DNA from: Halichondria panicea
Lineage: Eukaryota > Porifera > Demospongiae > Suberitida > Halichondriidae
Reading direction: 5' to 3'
Assembly: GCF_963675165.1 (NCBI RefSeq)
Contig: NC_087387.1
Location: 2,965,501 to 3,029,500 of the forward strand
DNA length: 64,000 nucleotides
The notes beneath the pieces were generated by a model. The model saw nothing but the letters and a program-made list of their open reading frames with translations, made no database searches and had not been told where the DNA came from. The position numbers and the translations under genes are program-made. Within the stretch, counting starts at the first letter, position 1; every line of letters begins with the position of its first letter. Below are positions 47,082 through 60,222 of the stretch, one piece after another.

Positions 47082-48281
47082 ATGGGTATGAGATTGTCAC
47101 TGAAGACGGTGTTGAGGGACTGTGTTCTCATGCTGTGTGGGACTGTCCTAGGAATTCTCTTAGCCCAAGGATTCATGACCACCCACAGAGATCAACCGAT
47201 TGCTCATCTCACAAAGAGGGAGTACCCACTGGCTGCAAGTGTCAGCTTCACTCAAACTGATTCACAGAAATCCACAGAAAGACCAAAGACAATTGCCCAA
47301 GAATTGAATGTATCCACTCTCCAGCCACTTTACATTGGTGTTGTTACAGCTCAGAAGTTGCTTTCCACCAGAGCAGCAGCTATTAACCACACTTGGGGAG
47401 AAAAGGCACCCAAACTAGAGTTTTTCTCGTCAGTTGATTACGCGGATAGTACACTTGGTCTACCAGTAGTGTGTTTAGATGGAGTTGACGACACCTATCC
47501 TCCACAGAAGAAAGTGTTCCGAATGCTCAAGTACATGCATGATCACTACATCAACGAGTACAACTGGTTTATGCGTGCCAATGATGATGTTTATGTACGT
47601 GTGGAGCATTTGATGCACTTTCTCAGCGAACTTGATCCATCGAAGATATTGTACATCGGGAAACCACAAGACCTGGAAAGAATCAAAATCAAGCCCCACG
47701 AGCACTATTGTATGGGGGGACCTGGGGTTATTTTCAGTCGTGCCCTCCTGATAAAACTTGCTCCTCATTTGGAAGCTTGTCTAGATGAAGTGGTGTCGTG
47801 GAATGAAGATTTGGAGGTGGGACGTTGCATCAGTAGGAGACTTGGAGTGCAGTGCACATGGAACTACGAGGTATGTTAGGAATTGAACAATGTTCCATAA
47901 AAAAAATACACATACTCTGTACCAAATTAAAGGGGCTGAGATAACCATAACACATGCATGCATGCACACGTTTCCACCCATACAAATGTATGACTTATGA
48001 TACCCCTCCCCCTCTCCACACACAAACAATGTAAGATGGGTCAGCTCTTCATGAATGACTACTCTAAAGGAGATATATTCAAGACACCAGACGTCTACGA
48101 CAATCAAAAACTACGTAACGCACTGACCGTCCACTCATTCAAAGACCCAAATATGATGCATAGAATTCACCAGTACTATGTCGAAATAGCAATCAGTAAT
48201 TCAATGTCAAGAACAAAAGAGCTGAAAAGGGACCTACAAAAGATATCCAAACTAACAAAAAGAAAACGAGCTTTTGCTTGA
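47082..48281 (+). CDS. Chondroitin synthase-like GT31 glycosyltransferase, half-length
   Basis: Two exons (47082-47870 and 48036-48281) join in phase 0 to give 344 residues. A short N-terminus and a hydrophobic span (CVLMLCGTVLGILLAQGF) predict a type II Golgi membrane protein. The catalytic part matches the N-terminal GT31 domain of CHSY1/CHSY3: VGVVTAQKLLSTRAAAI, EFFSS, GVDDTYPPQKK-FRMLKYMHDHY, FMRANDDVYVR, YCMGGPGVIFSRALL, EDLEVGRC and VQCTWNYE, then the post-domain FMNDY...HSFKDPNMMHRIHQY. In CHSY1 (about 800 residues) this half adds glucuronic acid, and a C-terminal GT7 half adds GalNAc. Here a stop follows KLTKRKRAFA and no GT7 half is present. The metal-binding motif reads NDD instead of the usual DDD. 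Confidence 0.88.
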
Positions 48282-48561
48282 ATAGCTTTAAATGTGGTTT
48301 GGCACTAGCTTCGGTACTGGGTAGCAATGGCCATATTTATACAACACTCATACAATAGCCTCATCTTTCCTCGTTTTGTCTCGTGGCTTTCATCATGTTT
48401 TCAGTCACCTGATTTTATACTGTTTATTTATCTCCAACAAATGGAGCACACAGAAAAAATTGTTGTCTCTGGGATAATTAAATATGATATAAATGATGTA
48501 ACATGATTGTATGAATTTTGCAGTAGTCCGGGAATACATATACAGTGATAGTTATAAAGAG

Positions 48562-51500
48562 TTATGTGGAAACAGCAGGTATATAGTACTGGAGTGAAAC
48601 ATCCTCATGAAGAAGGAATATTTGTAGACCACGTCCATCAATCACATCTGTACAATGTGAAACATACAGCAATTTGATTGATTGTCATATTGCAAAAGAA
48701 CCCTCCCCCCCTCTAATACAAGCTATTGCCTAGTAGATGGGACCAAGCCTGTACATTCATCACTGTACACTGAAATCGGTTACTCAACTATTTGGTTACT
48801 CAACTATTTACAACACCTTAGTTGCCATGGTACACATGCATATGCATGTATGCTGACTTGTATGGTACGTGTATCATTACTTAGTTACTTTCCATTCTTT
48901 CCCCTTTTTCCCTACCCCATTCACTTACCATGGCTATGCTGACTTGAGAAGTATATCACTACTTAGTTACCATGCTATGCTGTGGTATCACTACTTAGTT
49001 ACCGTGCTTAATGATCAATAAAATACCAGTTAGCTAAGATGCAATACAATATGGGAAAACATAATCCCATTATTAACCACAACAACATCTTAGTTACCGT
49101 GCTATTTTGACAATGATCAGATATGTTTCTTAGGTAAAAAATACAAAATGGAGCAACAATGTTTCTGTGCGCTCATATTTGCCAGTTAAAACCATGCGCA
49201 CGCATATAAAAACATGTAGTACAGGACTGTGGATTCATCAGTAATTACCTCCAAAATACAACATCAAAGGCACTAGTATCCACTCAGTTAAGTCATAATC
49301 CATAATGGAAGTGAATTTCTGGACAGCAAAGTGGGCAAATAACTTTACCACACAGTGCAGTCAAAGCATTTTTTGTCAAGCACTACAAAGGTTTCTGTTT
49401 ACAAACACAGCCACGCAGGCGTATAATTGAAATCTATTGTACTTAATTGACACTGGCCACAACACACATGGGCCCCACACCACTTCATGTATAATTTTGC
49501 TTATATACATGAATATAACAACTTACTACATATGACTTTGGTTGGGACAAATTGTCCTTGGACAAACTGGCTAAACTTTCTAATATCCACGCGTGCCTCA
49601 CACATTGTCAAGTCATTGTCTCTGCTCTCACTCATTGATGTATCTTGAAAATGATGGTTTTGCAGGTCCTTAAAGTATGTTGTGACTGTTACTGAGTCTG
49701 TTTGTAGTTTTATGTTCAGTTCTCCATTCATGTTTGCGGAAATAGTCTATAGCGAAAAGGAAATAAATAATAATGTGAGAGTTTCTACTACAGTCTTTTA
49801 ATTACAAATGAGTACCTTGTTTATAATGACGTATTCATAATAATAACGTATTCATAATACAAGCCAGGTGGATACAGTGATCAGGCTATCAATAGAAAAC
49901 AGTTGTCCTAGCTTTGCCATGCCCCTGTGTGAGATGCACACACTGGCATTGTACATAACATACGGTACATGTACACGTACACCTTTCATGGGGTACATAA
50001 AACCATTCATATCACGTTGTCAAAGGTTAACAAGCGTAATAAAAGTCGTCCCTTCCGTTTTTATTACAAAGTCACGTAGCCTCGAGGCATAATTTGGTAA
50101 GGGATGGTTGTGATATAGCATGAGAATTCTCGTGTTGTATGCAATGTACTAGCAGAAGAACCTCCCAGGATATGGAAAAAGAAGGTAATGGCGAATTAGA
50201 CAAAGCGCTTTGGTGGAAAGAGTTGGATTTAGAGCACTATGGCTTTTGCCCTCTATTGTGTTGGTTGAGAAGGCTTGCACACTAGTCTGAATGAAGCCAG
50301 AAGAGGCTCCCATCGACTGAGTACCTCTACGATGGTCATATGGTCGGGATGTCTGAGCTTGGTTCCGTCTACAGGTTATGGTAAGTCTTTATACCTCCAA
50401 TTGCTGCTTGTGAAAACAACCCGACCATACGACGAGAGCCTCGTTTGGCTTCAGACTAGTGTGCAAGCTTTCAATGGAGGGCAGCTTCACGAAACTCGGT
50501 CATTGAGACAAAAAATATTACGGAATAGATTCTGAGTACATATAAATGAATATTGCAAGCTGCGCTGTGCTAATGCCTCTCAGCATGTTTTGCTTCGCTC
50601 TAGACATAATGTAATAAATGTTGGCATAAAATTTGCAACTGTTGACAATGAACATTCATAAAAGAAGAAGTCTAATACTATATTACTAGAATATTTTGCT
50701 GGTGAAACTATCTAACTATTGCGTTAGGGCAAGGATCGATTTTATTCGACACCAAAGCTTAAACATCAAAACATGAGTGCATGTAATCCATCATGCTGCT
50801 TTTTCAAGCCTGTACAGACATTATAGTACCTGCACACTCAAACAGACTAAGGCTAACTCATAAGAAAGTGTGTTCATAAGAAAGTGTGTTTGAACAGATG
50901 ATCCTACCAAAGATTCTGAAGAGACTGTAACAGCCTTTACTGTATGTAAACTTAGCCATATAACTTGAGAAGCTTTTAATTTGCAAACCCATGAATCAAA
51001 ATACAAAAAGAGAACATGGCTAGAAGCCTATAGAAGCTGTTAGTTTTTGTCACCTTGCAACCATTGAGCAGTTACAGCTGGTACACAGACAGACACACAA
51101 ACAGTCAGCTTTACCATATCTCTCGTGCGGCTACGCCTCGAGGCATAATGATAATGCATTTCAACTAACCACAAAGTTGCTCATTGTCTTCATTCTGTCC
51201 ACTATATTCTTCAGCAGCTTCAGAGGAGGAAGATAAATACTAACCTGCAGAGGGGTGTGGTAAATGTAACTGGAATAAATTCACAATTGCCTAACGATTA
51301 GCGGGAGTAGCAGGCCCCCCTATTTTCAAATGTAAGATTAGGCATGCATGCACAAAGTAAAAAACACTCCGTAAGTTACTTAGATTATGCTGTACCAATT
51401 TATCCGAAGACATCAAAACCATTCAATGACCAACCCACACTTGTACGCATGTACACACGGGAATAGTGTGAAGTAAAGTGTATACACTACAGGCCATTTA

Positions 51501-54500
51501 GTTTTGAGTCCTTGTTGGAATGTTTTTCCCAATACAGTAATAATTAAAGTTTCAGATTGAATGCAGCTACGTACACATTAGACAGCCAAAGAAAGACTGG
51601 ACTTTACAATCCTATGATGAGGGAACTTTTAGTGCTGCTGTCTTTTTTGCTTGCCACTACAGGCAGCATGGATGTCTACATAGAGCACGACGAAGACAGA
51701 ATATGTAAACATACTGCCCCGCAGACTCTGCTGTGTCCCAGTGTCGACCAATACGCCAGTCAATACAGTCACATTTCAAACGTCACCATACATTTGTCTG
51801 GAAAGGTAACCGTATCGTCTTTGGTACATTTTCAAAACGTCTCTGACTTGTCTATTATTGGAGTCTCTGAGTCTAAAAAGGCAAACATCGCATGTACTAG
51901 GTCAGGATTCCGGTTTGTTCACGTACATTCTCTAACAATTTTAAACGTAATATTTGTCAATTGTGGAGCCGAGTATTTGTTTCAGAACAACACCGTGACA
52001 ACAGCCATCATCATCACTAGTTGTAGCGGTGTGTCGCTAACCAACGTTGACATCACAAACAGTAGTGAAACCTCCTTGCTTATTGAGAACACTGCAGGGA
52101 AAATTTCTCTTCTAAACACTCGTGTTTATAACAATATATTGGGAGGTCATAGTAAACCAGGTGGATCGTTTGCTGGAGGAGTACAGATATTCTTTGGTGC
52201 AGATGCCAACAGAAGTAATTATGAAATTTTGAAATGCAACTTTTTCGATATCATGACACCCAATTACACAGAGTTTGTTGATCCACTTCAGCTAGATACG
52301 AGTAATTGGCTAGAATATGGAGTTGGAGGCGGGCTATCTATCACTTTCAGTAAACATTCATCAGATCATAAAGTGGTAATTGAAAATTGTACATTTGAAA
52401 ACAACACAGCGCCATGGGGAGCCGGAATGTATGTTAAATTCTTAAGCTTTTGTGTCAACAACTCTGTTACAGTTAAGAACACGACATTTCGAGGCTGCAA
52501 AGCACAAGGAGGTGGTGGAATGGTTGTGGGTTTTGCTAAACGAGTACTAACTACGATCAACAATAATTCAGTTTCTGTAATAAAAACCACATTTTACAAC
52601 AATGATGGACAGTTTGGAGCGGGCACGTACATATTTTCATTTTTGGGAGATTCAGAATTCACCAATAGAGGAATAAATTTCTCTAACTGTAGCTGGATAG
52701 GCAACACTGCCACATATAGTCCAGCTGTGGATGTATCACCTTCTCGATTTGACTACATTAATAATGCAGGACTTCTACCAATCCCCGTATTCGAAAACTG
52801 TAAATTCATAAATAACACCATTTACTTCAAGGAAGAAAACGGAAGTAAACTAGTGACCGCAGGTGTCTTCGTTATTTCTCGTTTTACTGTTCGATTTGTT
52901 GGCTCCATTCTTTTTGAAAACAATGCCTACAGTGCATTGTTGCTCAATTCAGGACAAATGATCCTAGAGCAAAACACACGAGTTCAATTTATCAACAATA
53001 CAGGATTCCGTGGTGGAGCTATTGCCTTACATGGTTCCTCATCAATACTCATCAGCATAAACAGTCAAGTTGAGTTTTACAACAACTCCGCTACAGAATA
53101 TGGTGGTGCTATTTTTTATTATACAATAGAACAGCGGGACTTTTTCATAAGTCGGTCGTGTTTTCTACAATACAGTGGAGATAGTGAAATAGCTGTTGGT
53201 AATCGAAACATCAATTTTGTTTTCATTGGCAACACTGCTCCTCTTGGCGGATCTTCTATTTTTACTTCGACATTTTTATCGTGTTTCTATAGATACAGAG
53301 GGAGCATTGAAGGACATCAAGTTGAGGATTTTCTTGAAGATATCGGAAATTTTACCTTTGAAACTGCAAACAACACAGCAAGGTCTCTTGGCACAACTGG
53401 ATATTTGTTCAATAATGAGATTGGAAACAAAACCCTGATATCAACACCAGGAATGAGCCTTCACCTACCTTTCACAGTGCAAGACGAACTGAAGCAAACC
53501 TTACAATCCGAATTCTTCGTAGAAGTAATTGGTGAGAACGATAGCTTTTTTTCTAATAGCCACTACACTATCAATAATTCTGTCATACTTTATGGTACTG
53601 AAAATGTCACGGGGTGTTTGACTGTTAGTACACAGCATGCTCATCGTCTTCTTCAGTATTCTATAGAGGTTAAACTTGAGCAGTGTCCACCGGGCTTCTA
53701 CCACGACAATCAGACATTATCTTGTCGCTGTTCTGCCTACAATGAAAGCACTGCCTACTATGGAATAACCAAGTGTAAAGTTCATACCTACAGGGTTATC
53801 ATCGAGGGTGGCTACTGGGCTGGATACACCCCCCAGAAAAATGACCTTTATACCGCTCAATGCCCTTTCCAATTCTGCAGTTTGAATACTACTACTAGAA
53901 GAGAGCAAATACTCCCTAATTCGAGAGAAGATCTTGTGAATAATTCCTTCTTTTGTGACTCAACGCGCCAAGGGATACTTTGCGGGCAATGCAAGTGGGG
54001 GCATTCTACATTCTATCATTCCAAGACATTTACTTGCGGAAAGAATGATAACTGTGATTACGGGATCATCTTCTACATTTTTTCAGAGCTTTTTCCAGTG
54101 TTCATATTTTTCACAGTTATAGTTTTATTGGATTTCAGTTTTACGACAGGATCTAGAAATGGGTTTATCTTCTTCAGTCAGATGGTGACCATTTTAGAAT
54201 TTGACCATTCGTTCAATGATGAGTTCCTCAAAGCTCTACAGGTAGGATACAATATATTTTACGGCATCTTCAATATTGATTTCTTTTCAGTGGAACCATT
54301 ATCCTTTTGTCTTTTCAAGCACGCTACAGTAATGGACGTACTCGCTTTTAAGTACATCACCACAGTGATTGCTCTAGCCCTTGTGATACTAGTGGTTGTA
54401 TGTATGAGCTACTGCATGTGCTGCACAAAGCTGTGCACAGCATTGAAAAAAAAGGTGAACACTCGAGCATCAGTGCTGCATGGACTTTCTGCATTCATTG

Positions 54501-57470
54501 TTATCTGCTATGCTGAATGCGTTCGAGTATCGTTTTTTATACTAAGGTACATAACACTGAGAGGAGCTGGTGGCAGTAGTGGACCAAACATGATTTTTTA
54601 CGGAGGAATTGAATACTTAGGAGAAAACCATGTGATCTATGCGATGCCTGCAATTGTCAGTCTGGTAACAATAGCTTCAATACCACCAATTCTACTGCTT
54701 GCTTATCCATCTGTTTTGAAAATATTAGAGACATGTGAACTGAGCGAACATCGGCTAGTGCTGGGTGCCCTGAGAGTGACTCGATTCAATTCACTGATGC
54801 CTATGTTTGATGTATTCCAGGGTTGTTTCAAAGACAGCTACTCGTTTTTTGCAGGACTCTATTTCATCTATCGCGCAGCTATATTAATACCATACTCTTT
54901 CAGTGGAATCGTATTTGAGCATACTTCTGTGACTGCTTTAATCCTCATTCTAATCTTGGGCATTCACTCCGCTGTGCAACCATACAAGTCGAAACAACAC
55001 AATACCATTGATAGCTTGCTTTTTCTAAATCTGGCCGCAATCAACGGATTAACGGTATTGGCGATTCAATTAGCACATGTTCCGTCCACAAAAAACGAAA
55101 GTCTGGCACATGGCATGGCCTACATACAAGTGTTGCTGATATATACACCCATAATGGTTTTAGTTGCAATCTGTAGTCTAAAGCTGTATGGTCTGGTTAA
55201 AAAGCTAATGAACAGGTCAGGTGAAGTACACGTGATATCTGATCATGAGTTTCTGGTCCATTTGGATAGTGTGGACAGGTCAGTAGAACAAGAGACAAAT
55301 GAATTTGAGAGTAACTACAACCAAAGTAACTGAACAATGTGCACAGCAAATATATACGACACTTATCAACTCTTATTTTAGCACAAAACCATTTTATAAA
55401 TACATTCACTTAGTTCTAACTTGACCGTAAAAAAATGATGCACTCCTAACACATACAGCTAGTATATAGGTACTGATTCATCCTGAAAACTGTTAATTTA
55501 AATGCAGCGTTAGCTTGAAAGTGACACAAATAATTTTTCTGTTGGTTTTGTTTCTCTACTTTGCTAAGCTGTCAATAGTTTTTAACTGCTGCTATACGTG
55601 CAATCATGTTTATTGGCTTTAATAATGCTAATTATGCACTGGCTACATTTAATAGCAGTCCCACCCACAAACTCCTTTCAATGTACAATGTAGATGTTAT
55701 ACACGTGTACGTACATGTACATGCTGGGAATAGTGTAACGAAGCAGTTAAGCACATTTATAGACTTGAGCGGAGTATAATTATGGTGAAATCTTTCCTAT
55801 TTACCGAGTGTTATTTGCTCAGAAAAACAATGAACTTCAAGTCAATTAAGATATATTTAAACAGGCGTACACTGACACAGATACCATACACTGCTTACAT
55901 CAATTTCTGGCATGTCTGGCTCCTGGTAATCTGGCCATAATCTTACTGGTACCACGGCAACGGGTATATCATGTACCACTGTTCGATGAGCACCAGTCAT
56001 TGTTGGCTGTGTGTATGGCAGCAAGGAATGAAGATTATACACATGTACACACACTGTACATGTATCTGAATAGTGATAATTGTGCATGGAACGTACCATA
56101 GTACATAACTTGCAAGCAAAACTAAGCAGACCAATATGAACTCTAAACAACGCCTAAAGGGCCACGATTTGATTTCAAAACATAGCTAGCTTACATGTAC
56201 TTCATTGGAGACCAGAATCAGTTTAATGAGATTCTGTTCAGCTTGTTAGTGGAAACTTCTTGCACAGGCTACAGTATTATACTGGTAAATATCAATGCAG
56301 TATTTTAAGTGTAGGTAGTTAGAATTCATATAGTTGACTACATTGTACGAAACTTAGATCTACTACACACTTATATATGCTTTTCAGTGTGGTATTACAG
56401 CCATAGCATAAAATGGTGTCGTCAAGGGTAAGCACTACTCTAAGCCCGTTGTAAACTTGGTATAATTATAAACACCAACAATGAACATTAAGCAGTGTGT
56501 ACTAGTAGTGCTGCACGTGCATGTATGTATAGGCACATATAATGAAGCGAGTTTTATTATGTTCATGTACACTGATTATTACGCAGCAGTAGTGAACATC
56601 ACGACTAGCAACATTGAGTCAGACATGTTTGAGTTAACATACAAACGTACCAATAAGATCTCCAGTGTTAGACAAGGTCCCTGCTTTTTGGTCAATTTTA
56701 TCTTCAGCACCTGAGCAGTGAGAGCTGATTTGAGGGCTCTGCTTAGTTGCTCTATATTCAGCTCCAGGTAGATCTCATTGCTTTCATCTTTGCCTTCAAT
56801 ACGGTACTCATCAAACACGTTGCTCTGGAGTTCGAAAGTTTGCCATATTCAATTGCACGCATAATATCATTTGGGCAACAGAGATGACTCAATAGTAGTA
56901 TATCACACATAGGATAGTCAGTTAATACAGTGGAAGTAAAGTGATACTAGAGTTTGGACCTTTTTTTTTTTATCAACCATGTACTATCCTGACTTGGGTA
57001 AATTTGTTGCCTTGGATCAACTTAAAAGGGCATTGGCCTAGAAGTGGAAAACGCCTCATCAAAGCTCAAACATTACTTAAAAGCACACTGTGTTAACTAG
57101 TAACTTGAGCTGCAATTATAAAATGTTAGCTCAGTGTGTGAATAAATGGTGTGCATCTACGTAGTTGGAGAAGAAGAGCTGTATTTGTAAAGTATTTTGG
57201 ATATTTCTTACTTGAGAAAGCTCACACCAAATATTGGCTCCGCCTACTGGACCTCGTCCCCCAGATATAACAAAGCACACTTTATCTGAGGAGAGTCGAA
57301 GAACACATGCCTTGACACTTCTTGCTAAGGTCGACACAACACCTAGCAAGACAAACAATAACAATACTCATACTTTCATTAGAGTACCATGTACAATTGC
57401 AGATTCAACTCCACTTACGTGACAAATGGTCAATACAGGTAATATCCAGCAGCTTTGCTCGGAACCTCAT
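48562..57470 (-). CDS. HUS1: Checkpoint clamp protein HUS1
   Basis: Seven exons on the minus strand: 57470-57419, 57342-57212, 56824-56651, 56006-55899, 51244-51170, 49746-49527 and 48647-48562. All have GT-AG borders and matching phases, giving 281 residues (human HUS1 has 280). The sequence matches throughout: MRFRAKLLDITCIDHLS, KACVLRLSSDKVCFVI, ANIWCELSQ, EIYLELNIEQLSRALKSA, LKIKLTKKQGPCLTLEI, RTVVHDIPVAVVPVRLW, SIYLPPLKLLKNIVDRMK, GELNIKLQTDSVTVTTYFKD and LLHEDVSLQYYIPAVS. HUS1 is the middle subunit of the RAD9-RAD1-HUS1 (9-1-1) PCNA-like clamp that signals DNA damage to ATR. Intron 4 is about 4.65 kb and contains a complete gene on the other strand. Intron 5 holds repeats. Confidence 0.97.
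50245..50486. mobile_element. Large palindrome with a helicase-like loop
   Basis: The left arm around GCTTGCACACTAGTCTGAA (from 50273) and CATATGGTCGGG pairs with the right arm (CCCGACCATACG ... TTCAGACTAGTGTGCAAGC, to 50469), and the outer GCCCTC(T/C)ATTG also matches. The loop (about 50348-50405) reads CLSLVPSTGYGKSLYLQLLL, resembling the Walker A motif of RecQ-type helicases (LPTGYGKSL). It is probably a transposon that captured or decayed from coding sequence. It lies in HUS1 intron 5. Confidence 0.5.
50676..50710. mobile_element. Single end of the 30731-type MITE
   Basis: TACTATATTACTAGAATATT followed by TTGCTGGTGAAAC matches, nearly base for base, the right arm of the element at 30731-30930. 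No second arm is nearby. Confidence 0.6.
50860..51149 (+). repeat. Dispersed repeat, copy 2
   Basis: Aligns with 42700-43030 and ends in the same CGGCTACGCCTCGAGGCATA. It stops 20 bp from HUS1 exon 5 (51170-51244), in intron 5. A shorter matching end (GTAGCCTCGAGGCATAAT) is at 50077-50094. Confidence 0.7.
51614..55333 (+). CDS. Intronless beta-helix / multi-pass membrane protein, nested in HUS1
   Basis: One exon of 1239 residues from the ATG at 51614. The frame is open further upstream, but the Met pair there is followed by a signal peptide (MMRELLVLLSFLLATTGS). Residues to about 680 show a repeating pattern of short strands with many N-x-S/T sites and FxNCxFxNN-type turns, as in right-handed parallel beta-helix (pectin-lyase-like) proteins. 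A Cys-rich segment follows (CPPGFYHDNQTLSCRC ... GILCGQCKWG). From about residue 815 come roughly eight hydrophobic spans, and the C-terminus is hydrophilic and probably cytoplasmic. An adhesion-receptor-like role at the cell surface is plausible, but no named receptor family is claimed. It lies on the opposite strand within HUS1 intron 4 (51245-55898). Confidence 0.88.
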   Translation: MMRELLVLLSFLLATTGSMDVYIEHDEDRICKHTAPQTLLCPSVDQYASQYSHISNVTIHLSGKVTVSSLVHFQNVSDLSIIGVSESKKANIACTRSGFRFVHVHSLTILNVIFVNCGAEYLFQNNTVTTAIIITSCSGVSLTNVDITNSSETSLLIENTAGKISLLNTRVYNNILGGHSKPGGSFAGGVQIFFGADANRSNYEILKCNFFDIMTPNYTEFVDPLQLDTSNWLEYGVGGGLSITFSKHSSDHKVVIENCTFENNTAPWGAGMYVKFLSFCVNNSVTVKNTTFRGCKAQGGGGMVVGFAKRVLTTINNNSVSVIKTTFYNNDGQFGAGTYIFSFLGDSEFTNRGINFSNCSWIGNTATYSPAVDVSPSRFDYINNAGLLPIPVFENCKFINNTIYFKEENGSKLVTAGVFVISRFTVRFVGSILFENNAYSALLLNSGQMILEQNTRVQFINNTGFRGGAIALHGSSSILISINSQVEFYNNSATEYGGAIFYYTIEQRDFFISRSCFLQYSGDSEIAVGNRNINFVFIGNTAPLGGSSIFTSTFLSCFYRYRGSIEGHQVEDFLEDIGNFTFETANNTARSLGTTGYLFNNEIGNKTLISTPGMSLHLPFTVQDELKQTLQSEFFVEVIGENDSFFSNSHYTINNSVILYGTENVTGCLTVSTQHAHRLLQYSIEVKLEQCPPGFYHDNQTLSCRCSAYNESTAYYGITKCKVHTYRVIIEGGYWAGYTPQKNDLYTAQCPFQFCSLNTTTRREQILPNSREDLVNNSFFCDSTRQGILCGQCKWGHSTFYHSKTFTCGKNDNCDYGIIFYIFSELFPVFIFFTVIVLLDFSFTTGSRNGFIFFSQMVTILEFDHSFNDEFLKALQVGYNIFYGIFNIDFFSVEPLSFCLFKHATVMDVLAFKYITTVIALALVILVVVCMSYCMCCTKLCTALKKKVNTRASVLHGLSAFIVICYAECVRVSFFILRYITLRGAGGSSGPNMIFYGGIEYLGENHVIYAMPAIVSLVTIASIPPILLLAYPSVLKILETCELSEHRLVLGALRVTRFNSLMPMFDVFQGCFKDSYSFFAGLYFIYRAAILIPYSFSGIVFEHTSVTALILILILGIHSAVQPYKSKQHNTIDSLLFLNLAAINGLTVLAIQLAHVPSTKNESLAHGMAYIQVLLIYTPIMVLVAICSLKLYGLVKKLMNRSGEVHVISDHEFLVHLDSVDRSVEQETNEFESNYNQSN

Positions 57471-58008
57471 GTTTCAAGCACAGCATAGATTATGTTTTCA
57501 GTTAGCCTGGGGATTTCATCTCTTCTTGCGGCCTGGAATCGAAGCTTGTTTTCCAGGGGAAACTCCGATGATTAGTCAAAAGTTTCGCGCCAAAGTGGGC
57601 GTGACACCATCAGTGTACGGCAGTGAACGAATGTTTTACTGAAATAAGCGGATTTGTGCTGGTTTTACGGAGATATACAGCCAGCTGCAACCCCCTTTTT
57701 TCCCAAACATCTTGTATCAGTCCCTCTCTGTAGCTACGCTGTCCTCACACCTCACACCCCAGCTGGCTGTCACTTGGATTTCTGACTAGGTGAGTCTCTT
57801 AAGTAGAGTTTTAGGAGAGAGAGATAAAACTATACTTGGTAGAGTGCTAGCCATCTATTAAAATTAATACACATGTATAATCCTCTAGGTTCTTTCACCT
57901 CTTTTTCTGTATCTATCTATCTATGTTTCTATTTTCCTGCCTACAGTCGTAGCTATACACCATGTGTATGTACATGTGGATAAGACATTTACTTTCTATT
58001 CCCAGAAT
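57471..58008. promoter_or_regulatory. Divergent promoter region, HUS1 / CDK
   Basis: 538 bp between the two start codons. A likely 5' UTR exon of the CDK gene ends at a GTGAGT donor near 57790 (after TTTCTGACTAG), with its acceptor (CCCAG, ending 58005) just before the ATG. A GCGCCAAA-containing stretch (TTTCGCGCCAAAGTGG, 57583-57598) resembles an E2F site, which would fit two cell-cycle genes. This is inference from the motif only. Confidence 0.45.
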
Positions 58009-59926
<1,918 letters not shown>

Positions 59927-60222
59927 GTTGTATAATAGCAAGCAAATCTCCTCACCATCACCAGATCATCGTTAATAGAGAAATTTTATGATCCCGTTCT
60001 AAGAACTATTATTATTTTATAATAATATTATAAATCTGTTTTATGAACATAACAGGATGATCTATGTATGTACATCAAAACTACATGTTGATGTTCACAT
60101 TTTAATTCAGTAAGTACTGACTGTGTGGCATACAGTTTATACATGACATTGTACGTATTATCTGAACTGTCAAATTGCTATAAAAATAGACCTGCAAAAC
60201 TATTGTTATATATTATTATAAT

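Noticed and set aside
57964-58008. In-frame extension upstream of the CDK start
   Set aside because: The stretch before 58006 ends in a splice acceptor and is better read as intron. The kinase N-terminus at 58009 has the normal length.
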